A DNA stretch of 11,312 nucleotides from the NCBI GenBank assembly GCA_003648395.1, contig QMPB01000088.1, forward strand, positions 1 to 11,312. Reading direction: 5' to 3'. Source of the stretch: Bacteroidota bacterium. GTDB taxonomy: Bacteria; Bacteroidota; Bacteroidia; Bacteroidales; UBA1556. Below are positions 5,048-11,312 of the stretch, piece after piece (the first letter of the stretch is position 1; every line of letters starts with the position of its first letter). Below the pieces are notes generated by a model. It had not been told where the DNA came from and did no database searches. It was given only the letters and a program-made list of their open reading frames with translations. Both the position numbers and the translations under genes were made by a program.

Positions 5048-6073
5048 ATGCCAACTAATACGCAAGATAATAATTCATTTAGTGCTATAAAATTAGTACT
5101 ATTTTTCTGGAGTAAGAAGAAATTATTGATAGGAGTAACTGCAATTGCTATAATAGCATCATCAATTTTTTCAAGTTCATTCTTTATTCTACCAAAATTT
5201 CAATCAACAGTTATTCTATTTCCGTCCTCTACTAACTCCATTTCAAGAGCATTATTGAGTAATAACCAAGGTTATAAACAAGATTTGTTGCAGTTTGGAG
5301 AAGAAGAAAATGCTGAACAATTACTTCAAATACTAAATTCTAGCAAAATTAGTGATCGAATTATTACAAAGTATAATTTAATGAGACACTATGATATTGA
5401 CGTGGAAGGAAAATATAAGCGAACGCTCCTTATGAAAGAGTATCAAAGCAACATTAAGTATCGAAGAACAGAAAATATGGCCGTAGAGATTACTGTACTT
5501 GATACTGATCCAGACACTGCTGCACTAATTGCTAATAATATAGCTGCACTACTTGATACTGTTAAAATTAAGATGCAGAAATACAGAGCATTTAAAGGTT
5601 ATCAGATTGTTAAAAGAGAGTATGAAACTCTTAAAAAAGATATCAGAGTAAAGGAAGATTCTTTAACTAAACTACGAGAGCTTGGAGTACAAGATTATGA
5701 AACTCAATCAGAGATGATAAACAGACAATTAGCCATTGAAATTGCTCATAACGCTAATAGTAAAGCCGTGAAAGCTCTTAACAATAAAATGGATATTCTT
5801 GCTAAATATGGTGGCCCTTATGTTAGTTTAAGAGATGCTTTAGAGCATGAGAAAAAACGATTCTCCGAAATTAGTGAAAAATATGATAAAGCAAGAATTG
5901 ATGCTGAAGAAGAGTTACCTCAAACATTTATTGTTGATAAAGCATTTCCTGCCGAAAAGAAAACATACCCAATACGTTGGATTATTGTAGCAGTATCTAC
6001 CATTTCAACCTTGATGCTTACAATGTTTCTTTTAGTTGTGGTCGAAGGTTTCAAAAGAGAATCAAATAAATAA
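5048..6073 (+). CDS. Wzz-like polysaccharide chain-length determinant (PCP family)
   Basis: The 341-residue protein has the architecture of a polysaccharide co-polymerase. A short cytoplasmic N-terminus is followed by membrane helix 1 (about 26-48, LLIGVTAIAIIASSIFSSSF). A large periplasmic segment (about 50-305) is rich in predicted coiled coil from about 170 to 285. The Pro-containing approach PAEKKTYPIRW (301-311) leads into membrane helix 2 (about 311-333). These proteins sit in the inner membrane and set chain length of O-antigen or exopolysaccharide made by Wzy polymerases. No Walker motifs follow helix 2, so it is not a fused tyrosine autokinase. I chose ATG 5048 because the frame can only be extended upstream to a TTG at 5003, inside the putative -7 box. 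AAAGAG lies about 10 bases before the ATG. The next gene is a Wzy/WaaL-like protein, so the pair forms a unit. No glycosyltransferase or flippase lies beside them. Confidence 0.85.
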   Translation: MPTNTQDNNSFSAIKLVLFFWSKKKLLIGVTAIAIIASSIFSSSFFILPKFQSTVILFPSSTNSISRALLSNNQGYKQDLLQFGEEENAEQLLQILNSSKISDRIITKYNLMRHYDIDVEGKYKRTLLMKEYQSNIKYRRTENMAVEITVLDTDPDTAALIANNIAALLDTVKIKMQKYRAFKGYQIVKREYETLKKDIRVKEDSLTKLRELGVQDYETQSEMINRQLAIEIAHNANSKAVKALNNKMDILAKYGGPYVSLRDALEHEKKRFSEISEKYDKARIDAEEELPQTFIVDKAFPAEKKTYPIRWIIVAVSTISTLMLTMFLLVVVEGFKRESNK

Positions 6074-7520
6074 TATATATCCATTTTTGGATTCTAAAAC
6101 TAAAATATTACTTACCTCAGGTGTTAGCTTGGTATATATTGCCATCAACACCTTCCTTATAGCCAATGAATGGTATTGGTTTAGCCTGCTTCCTGTTTTG
6201 CTTCTTTTTGCTGTTGCTTTTATCTTCTCATTGGACTTAATATACTTATTAGTTGCCTTTGTAACTCCTATGTCAATTGATATTACTAATTTTGGAATGA
6301 GTATAGGTCTTTCAATACCATCAGAACCAATATTAATAGCATTGTTTGGAATCTTTGTACTAAAGTTACTGCATGATGACAACTTTGACAAAAGAATTTT
6401 TACTCATCCAATAAGCATTGCAATATACTTTTATTTTGCATGGATGCTGATTAGCGTTTTAACAAGTTCCGATATTGTAGTCTCATTAAAATGGTTTATT
6501 GCTCGACTTTGGCTGATAGTGCCTACATATTTTTTTGGAATAATTGTTTTCAAAAACATAAAAAACATTCCACGTTTTATCTGGGCTTTTGTAATAGGTT
6601 TTATTCCTGTAATATTATTCACATTAACTGTTCATGCAAACAATAATTTTAGTGATCATGCTGCACATTGGGCAATGACACCATTCTTCAATGACCACAC
6701 CTCTTATGGCGCCATATTAGCAATGTTTATTCCTTTTGTCTTGGGCTTCTCAATTAATGTAGATAATTCTAAATTTAATCTAAAAATATTTTCATATCTA
6801 GCACTTGTATTATTATTAGTTGCAATATTTTTTTCAATTAGTAGAGCCGCTTGGGCAAGCTTAGTGGGAGCTTTTGGAGTATTTATTATGATAAAATTTA
6901 GAATAAAATTTTCGTGGGTATTATCTGCTGCTAGCGTCTTTATTATTTTAGCATTTAGTTTTAGCCAAACTATTTTACAAAAACTAGAAAAAAATAAACA
7001 AGATTCATCAGATAATTTTATTGAGCATGTCGAAAGCATGTCAAATATTGCTACCGACGCCTCAAATTTAGAGAGAATAAATAGATGGAATTCAGCACTG
7101 CATTTATTTTATGCTAAACCGGTCTTTGGCTGGGGGCCTGGTACCTATCAATTTGTATATGCACCTTTCCAAAATGTTGCCGATAAAACAGTTATTAGCA
7201 CTAATGTTGGAAATAAAGGAACTGCTCATAGTGAATATTTATTAATTCTCTCAGAACAGGGTGTTTTTGGGTTAATTAGTCTATTAAGCATATTTATTCT
7301 CATTATAACAACATCAATAAGAGCTTATAATAATTCAATCAATCAAAAAGCTAAACAATTTGCCCTTCTATTATTTCTAGGATTAATAACCTATATTTTA
7401 CATGCTTTCTTTAATAATTTTCTTGATACCGACAAAGCATCCATTCCTTTTTGGGGTTTTGCTGCTGCCATTGTTGCCATCGATATTTACCATACTAAGA
7501 ATAATGTAAAAGGTGAATAA
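6036..7520 (+). CDS. O-antigen ligase/polymerase family membrane protein (Wzy/WaaL type)
   Basis: This very hydrophobic protein of up to 494 residues has about ten to twelve predicted membrane helices. A large periplasmic loop lies between about 305 and 410, typical of the O-antigen ligase (Wzy_C) family. Hallmarks are SISRAAWASLVGAFG (267-281), GWGPGTYQF (365-373) and the loop motif AHSEYLLILSEQGVFGL (397-413), resembling the H-[NS]-x-Y-L..E.G..G signature. Such enzymes join undecaprenyl-linked glycan units to each other (polymerase) or to an acceptor (ligase). The sequence does not decide which. Together with the preceding Wzz-like gene, polymerisation with length control is plausible. The start is uncertain: no ATG lies in frame before the second or third helix. 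The longest frame starts at TTG 6036, overlapping wzz by 38 bases; an alternative TTG is at 6087, 13 bases after the wzz stop. The predicted helices are identical either way. Confidence 0.85.
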   Translation: MWSKVSKENQINNIYPFLDSKTKILLTSGVSLVYIAINTFLIANEWYWFSLLPVLLLFAVAFIFSLDLIYLLVAFVTPMSIDITNFGMSIGLSIPSEPILIALFGIFVLKLLHDDNFDKRIFTHPISIAIYFYFAWMLISVLTSSDIVVSLKWFIARLWLIVPTYFFGIIVFKNIKNIPRFIWAFVIGFIPVILFTLTVHANNNFSDHAAHWAMTPFFNDHTSYGAILAMFIPFVLGFSINVDNSKFNLKIFSYLALVLLLVAIFFSISRAAWASLVGAFGVFIMIKFRIKFSWVLSAASVFIILAFSFSQTILQKLEKNKQDSSDNFIEHVESMSNIATDASNLERINRWNSALHLFYAKPVFGWGPGTYQFVYAPFQNVADKTVISTNVGNKGTAHSEYLLILSEQGVFGLISLLSIFILIITTSIRAYNNSINQKAKQFALLLFLGLITYILHAFFNNFLDTDKASIPFWGFAAAIVAIDIYHTKNNVKGE

Positions 7521-7586
7521 TTTATCTTTGATTTCTTTCTGTTGTTTACATTAATAAAATTAATAAAAGTTATTACTATTTTATCT

Positions 7587-7594
7587 TACTTTTG
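7587..7594 (+). promoter_or_regulatory. Candidate -7 box of the ricT-gldH-pbp1A operon
   Basis: TACTTTTG is a perfect TAnnTTTG match, placing the transcript start near 7600 and giving a leader of about 65 bases before the ATG at 7665. No TTTG sits at the expected -33 position. A 5-bp stem TCCAC (7610-7614)/GTGGA (7632-7636) can form in the leader, of unknown significance. A second TATCTTTG at 7523-7530, just after the preceding stop, also matches the -7 consensus. Confidence 0.45.
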
Positions 7595-7664
7595 TAAACT
7601 AATAACGTATCCACAGAATGATTTTAATTTCGTGGAGATCTATATATAAATTTAAATCTAAAAT

Positions 7665-9071
7665 ATGTATTCTGATCAAGATGCATTTCAGTCGAGAGGC
7701 TGTTGTCATGCACCAACTACTTATCAGAAGAGCAACGATATATCACAGCATAGCTGCTGTAAACTAGACTCTTACGATTGGCTCAGCGATATTAATTTTG
7801 TTGACCAAAAACGGTTCTTTAATATTGTAGAAGTCCGTTTTAAGAATAATAGAAAAGACTTTTATCGTGTGCCTGATAATGAAATATTCCGCGTTGGAGA
7901 TATAGTAGCAGTAGAATCAAGCCCTGGCCATGACATTGGTATTGTCAGTCTTAGTGGTGAAATTGTACGTCTTCAAATGAAGAAAAAAGATATTGACCTA
8001 AGTAACCCCTATTTCAAAAAAATATATCGTAAAGCAAGAACTTCAGATATTGAAAAGTGGACTCAAGCAAGTGCTTTGGAAATTCCTACTATGATAGGAA
8101 CGCGAAAAGCAGTAATGGAGTTGGGGCTAGAAATGAAGATTAATGACGTTGAGTATCAGGGAGATAAAACCAAAGCTATATTCTACTATACTGCTGAAGG
8201 AAGAGTTGATTTTCGTGAATTAATAAAAATTCTTGCAGAGAAATATAGCGTTAGAATTGAGATGAAACAAATTGGTGTTCGTCAAGAGTCTAGCCGCCTT
8301 GGAGGAATTGGTTCTTGCGGACGGGAGCTTTGTTGTAGTAGTTGGCTAACTGATTTTAAATCTGTTTCAACAGTTACTGCTCGTAATCAACAACTTTCAA
8401 TGAATCCACAAAAACTTGCCGGACAATGTGGTAAGCTTAAATGCTGTTTGAATTTTGAGAATGACAATTATAAAGAAGAATTAAGAAAATTCCCAAATAA
8501 TAAACCTAAACTATTAACAAATGCTGGCGCTGCATATTTCCAAAAAATGGATATTTTAGGCGGTACAATGTCGTATACTTACGAAGATAATCCTTCTAAT
8601 TTTATTTCTCTTACCATTGAGAATGTGAAAAAAATAATTGAGCTTAATGCTCAAAACAAGAAGGCTGATTCATTAGAAGAATATACTGAAGGAATTATTG
8701 AGGAAAATATTAAGTTTGACAATGTAATTGGTCAAGATGATTTAACTCGTTTTGATTCTAAAGACAAATCTAAACGTAAGAATAATAAAAATTCTAAGCG
8801 CAATGGGGCTTATTCCAAAAAGAAACAGAATGGGGCTAATCGTGATAACAATAAACAACCTCAAAAACAGAAGCCATCTGCAAAGTTAAAGAATAACGAA
8901 AACAGGCAAACAGAAAAGCAAAACCCTAATTCTAATAAATCTAAACAACTCCCTAATAAACCAAAAGCACAGGGAAAAGGAAATAATAGAGACAACCAAA
9001 ATAGACCTAAACGTAAGTTTAGAAACAAACAAAATAATAAATCAAAACCAAATCAAGATTCAAAATCATAA
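7665..9071 (+). CDS. ricT: PSP1-domain protein, RicT/YaaT-like
   Basis: The 468-residue protein is the Bacteroidota form of the PSP1/RicT (YaaT) family. The conserved core (about 50-275) contains ...GDIVAVESSPGHDIGIV near 78-94. It also has the cysteine signature GIGSCGRELCCSSWL (C218, C223, C224) and GQCGKLKCCLNFE (C255, C260, C261). In Bacillus the corresponding protein is part of the Ric complex, which carries iron-sulfur clusters and influences RNase Y-dependent RNA processing and development. The role in Bacteroidota is not established. Two extra cysteine pairs lie in the N-terminal extension (C13-C14, C31-C32). The last about 100 residues (365-468) are a Lys/Asn/Gln/Arg-rich, probably disordered basic tail that could bind nucleic acid. 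The ATG at 7665 follows an A-rich leader. The stop TAA shares one base with the gldH ATG (TAATG), so translation is coupled. The gene symbol is by homology only. Confidence 0.88.
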   Translation: MYSDQDAFQSRGCCHAPTTYQKSNDISQHSCCKLDSYDWLSDINFVDQKRFFNIVEVRFKNNRKDFYRVPDNEIFRVGDIVAVESSPGHDIGIVSLSGEIVRLQMKKKDIDLSNPYFKKIYRKARTSDIEKWTQASALEIPTMIGTRKAVMELGLEMKINDVEYQGDKTKAIFYYTAEGRVDFRELIKILAEKYSVRIEMKQIGVRQESSRLGGIGSCGRELCCSSWLTDFKSVSTVTARNQQLSMNPQKLAGQCGKLKCCLNFENDNYKEELRKFPNNKPKLLTNAGAAYFQKMDILGGTMSYTYEDNPSNFISLTIENVKKIIELNAQNKKADSLEEYTEGIIEENIKFDNVIGQDDLTRFDSKDKSKRKNNKNSKRNGAYSKKKQNGANRDNNKQPQKQKPSAKLKNNENRQTEKQNPNSNKSKQLPNKPKAQGKGNNRDNQNRPKRKFRNKQNNKSKPNQDSKS

Positions 9072-9556
9072 TGTCTAATTTCTCTCTGGCATATAAGTTA
9101 TTTTTTTTGTTGATGTTTACATCAACTCTATTATTTGTGAGTTCGTGTGGCAAACAGACAATGTACGATCATAATGTAGAAGTAAAAGAACCTTGGAAGA
9201 GTAGTGATAAGGCTGTATTTGATATTGATATTACTGATACAATTAATCAATATAATGTTTATATAAACGTAAGAAATACTGCTGATTACGATTATTCTAA
9301 TTTATATTTATTTATAAAAACGGAGTTTCCTAATAACTATATTGTAATTGATACCGCTGAAATATTTCTTGCCGATATGAAAGGAAATTGGCTGGGAAGT
9401 GGTTTTGGGGAAATTAAAGATATTCAAGTACTATTTCGAAAAAATGGACGTTTTGCAAGGAAGGGATTATATCATATTAGTTTTGAACAAGCAATGAGAG
9501 ATACTAAATTATTTGGGATTAAATCAGTTGGAATTAGAATAGAAAGAAGTAAATAG
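9071..9556 (+). CDS. gldH: Gliding motility lipoprotein GldH
   Basis: This is a 161-residue lipoprotein. A hydrophobic signal (about 8-25) ends in a lipobox LFVSSC with lipidated C26, so the mature protein is membrane-anchored in the envelope. The body matches the GldH family: YDHNVEVKEPWKSSDKAVFD (32-51), DTINQYNVYINVRNTADYDY (56-75), LADMKGNWLGSGFGEI (100-115) and the end EQAMRDTKLFGIKSVGIRIE (139-158). In Flavobacterium johnsoniae GldH is required for gliding. The gene also occurs in non-gliding Bacteroidota, so it does not prove motility here. The T9SS sorting-domain relic elsewhere in the window suggests the organism or its ancestors used type IX secretion, which is linked to gliding. 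Its ATG overlaps the ricT stop and the penicillin-binding protein gene starts 3 bases after its stop, a conserved housekeeping arrangement. Confidence 0.9.
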   Translation: MSNFSLAYKLFFLLMFTSTLLFVSSCGKQTMYDHNVEVKEPWKSSDKAVFDIDITDTINQYNVYINVRNTADYDYSNLYLFIKTEFPNNYIVIDTAEIFLADMKGNWLGSGFGEIKDIQVLFRKNGRFARKGLYHISFEQAMRDTKLFGIKSVGIRIERSK

Positions 9557-9559
9557 AAA

Positions 9560-11312
9560 ATGGGTAAAACAAAATCAAAGAAGAAAAAGACAAAGCAGTC
9601 TAAAGATAATAATAAAGCTGTTAATAGAATTATTCGGCTTTTATGGTTAGGTTTCTTTGGTGGTTTAGTACTTGTTAGTCTATTATTTACAGCAATTTCT
9701 ATTGGATGGCTAGGTTTTATGCCTAGTTTCGAAGAGCTTGAAAATCCTAAAAGCAATCTTGCTTCAGAAATTTACTCTGCCGATCAAGTACTAATTGGAA
9801 AATATTTTATTGAGAATAGATCAAATGTTCATTTTGATGAGCTTTCTCCAAATTTAGTTGAAGCCTTAGTTGCTACGGAAGATGCAAGATTTTATGAGCA
9901 TAGTGGTGTCGATTTACGTGCTTTAATGCGTGTGTTTAAAGGCGTTATTACTGGCAATAGAGCTGGTGGTGGGTCTACCATTACTCAACAATTAGCAAAA
10001 AACCTTTTCCCAAGAGGAAAAATGTCTAAACTAGGAGTAGTAGTGCAAAAACTAAAAGAATGGGTTATTGCTACCAAATTAGAATATAATTATACTAAGA
10101 ATGAGATAATGGCAATGTATCTCAATACCGTTACTTTTGGTGCAAATACTTTTGGAATAAAAACAGCTTCAAAAACATTCTTTGGTAAATTGCCAATTGA
10201 CCTTAACAGGCAGGAAGCAAGTATGCTTGTTGGACTGTTAAAAGCACCATCATACTATAATCCAAAAAGAAATCCAAAAAGAGCAATGCTCAGACGTAGT
10301 GTTGTTTTGAATCAACAATTGAGGTATGATTTTATTTCAGAACATGAATATGATTCTTTAAAAGTTCTGCCAATAGATTTGAGTAATTACCATAAAGTAG
10401 ATCATAAAGATGGTACTGCTCCTTATTTTAGAGAATATCTACGTTCTCTAATGAAAAAATGGTGTGCAAATCATTATAAAGCTAATGGTGAACCTTACAA
10501 CCTATATAGAGACGGCTTAAGAATTTACACTACCATTAATTCTAAAATGCAGCGTTATGCAGAGGAAGCTGTTAGAGAACATCTTGGTAATGATTTACAA
10601 CCTGCATTCTTTAAACATTGGTCTAATAAGAAAAGACATCCTAATGCGCCATTTTTTAGAATTACCAAAAAAGAAAAAGAAAGAATTATTTTTAATGCCG
10701 TAAAACGTAGTAATAGATATTATAGACTCAACAAATCAGGAGTTTCAAAAGATTCCATTATGGAAATATTTAATGAACCTGTAGAAATGAGCGTTTTCTC
10801 TTGGCATGGTGATATTGATACCATTATGAAACCTATTGATAGTGTTTTGTATTATAAATATTTCTTACAAACAGGTATGATGTCCGTTGAACCGAGTACT
10901 GGTTTTGTAAGGGCTTATGTTGGAGGCATTGATTTTCATCATTTTCAATACGACCACGTAACAAAAGGTAAACGACAAGTTGGTTCAACTTTTAAACCAT
11001 TCGTTTATGCTTCGGCTATGCAAGAAAAAGGATATACTCCTTGCTATAAAGTACCAAATGTACCAGTAACTTTTGATATGCCAGAGGGGCAGCCAGATTG
11101 GACACCAAAAAATTCTGATGATGATAGAGAAGGAGAAATGGTGACTTTAAAATGGGCTTTGGCAAATTCCGTTAATTATATTTCTGCTTTCTTAATTAAT
11201 AAAGTTAAAGCGGCAAAGGTCATTAGCTTGGCAAGAAATATGGGGGTAAAATCTGATATTGAGCAAGTGCCTTCCATTTGTTTAGGAACACCAAGCCTTT
11301 CTGTTTACGAAA
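9560..11312 (+). CDS. Class A penicillin-binding protein 1A (partial, 3' end outside window)
   Basis: 584 codons are visible and the frame is still open at the right edge. A Lys-rich cytoplasmic start (about 3-19) precedes one membrane helix (about 28-54). The GT51 glycosyltransferase domain follows, with EDARFYEHSGVD (107-118, catalytic E107), GGGSTITQQLAKNLF (136-150) and the KLEYNYTKNEIMAMYLN block (173-189). The transpeptidase domain shows the active-site motif STFK (S476, K479, within RQVGSTFKPFVYA) and the second motif SVN (537-539). The KTG motif must lie beyond the window. The enzyme polymerises lipid II into glycan strands and cross-links peptides in the periplasm. The start at 9560 is 3 bases after the gldH stop and gives the expected N-terminus. 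It shares the operon with ricT and gldH and has no promoter of its own that I can see. The gene is intact as far as shown. Confidence 0.95.
   Translation, partial: MGKTKSKKKKTKQSKDNNKAVNRIIRLLWLGFFGGLVLVSLLFTAISIGWLGFMPSFEELENPKSNLASEIYSADQVLIGKYFIENRSNVHFDELSPNLVEALVATEDARFYEHSGVDLRALMRVFKGVITGNRAGGGSTITQQLAKNLFPRGKMSKLGVVVQKLKEWVIATKLEYNYTKNEIMAMYLNTVTFGANTFGIKTASKTFFGKLPIDLNRQEASMLVGLLKAPSYYNPKRNPKRAMLRRSVVLNQQLRYDFISEHEYDSLKVLPIDLSNYHKVDHKDGTAPYFREYLRSLMKKWCANHYKANGEPYNLYRDGLRIYTTINSKMQRYAEEAVREHLGNDLQPAFFKHWSNKKRHPNAPFFRITKKEKERIIFNAVKRSNRYYRLNKSGVSKDSIMEIFNEPVEMSVFSWHGDIDTIMKPIDSVLYYKYFLQTGMMSVEPSTGFVRAYVGGIDFHHFQYDHVTKGKRQVGSTFKPFVYASAMQEKGYTPCYKVPNVPVTFDMPEGQPDWTPKNSDDDREGEMVTLKWALANSVNYISAFLINKVKAAKVISLARNMGVKSDIEQVPSICLGTPSLSVYE

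Noticed and set aside
6062..7039. Three minus-strand open frames inside the Wzy/WaaL-like gene
   Set aside because: They mirror the membrane-protein frame on the other strand. Their composition is low-complexity and they have no promoter or motif.
7610..7636. Riboswitch in the ricT leader
   Set aside because: Only a 5-bp stem with a 17-base loop is visible and no conserved aptamer pattern is recognised.
9472..9756. Minus-strand 94-codon open frame across the gldH/PBP1A junction
   Set aside because: It is antisense to two well-identified genes. Its hydrophobic, Phe-rich run is the reverse complement of the Lys-rich PBP1A start.

Overview
The window looks like a low-GC Bacteroidota chromosome, most likely Bacteroidales or a related order. 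Three things point there: the gene order RicT/PSP1 - gldH - PBP1A, -7 boxes of the form TAnnTTTG instead of sigma70-type promoters, and a type IX secretion (T9SS) C-terminal sorting-domain fragment. Ribosome-binding sites are A-rich with little Shine-Dalgarno character, as usual in this phylum.

Layout. Bases 1-2000 are an accessory, partly decayed region. It holds one intact minus-strand gene (DUF2971 family, 349-1161), several short stretches that read like 3' ends or starts of lost genes, a T9SS sorting-domain remnant without its protein, a pair of 26-bp direct repeats, a degenerate tRNA-like sequence (1841-1913) and two consecutive plus-strand terminator hairpins (1919-1990). Bases 1991-2406 carry no long ORF but are structured: a strong minus-strand terminator at 2118-2139, a minus-strand -7 box at 2310-2317, a perfect 7-bp inverted repeat at 2339-2356, and a textbook Bacteroidota promoter whose predicted start site falls on the first codon of the next gene.

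Bases 2407-4886 encode a translationally coupled two-component system: a NarL/FixJ-type response regulator followed, with a 4-base overlap, by a 7TMR-DISM-type histidine kinase with a HisKA_3 domain. Bases 5048-7520 encode a Wzz-like chain-length determinant and a Wzy/WaaL-type O-antigen ligase or polymerase, with no glycosyltransferases beside them. They probably control length and polymerisation or transfer of a surface polysaccharide built from genes elsewhere. Adjacency makes the two-component system a candidate regulator, but the sequence does not prove it.

Bases 7665 to the right edge form a tight housekeeping operon: RicT/PSP1-domain protein, the lipoprotein GldH (1-base stop/start overlap), and a class A penicillin-binding protein (3-base gap) cut off by the window edge before its KTG motif.

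The candidates most worth a second look are the leaderless response-regulator promoter with its adjacent palindrome, the divergent terminator-bounded transcript next to the sensor operon (a possible small RNA or decayed small peptide gene ending in VNNGVGPMGG), and the tRNA-relic boundary of the decayed region. None of these is proven from sequence alone.
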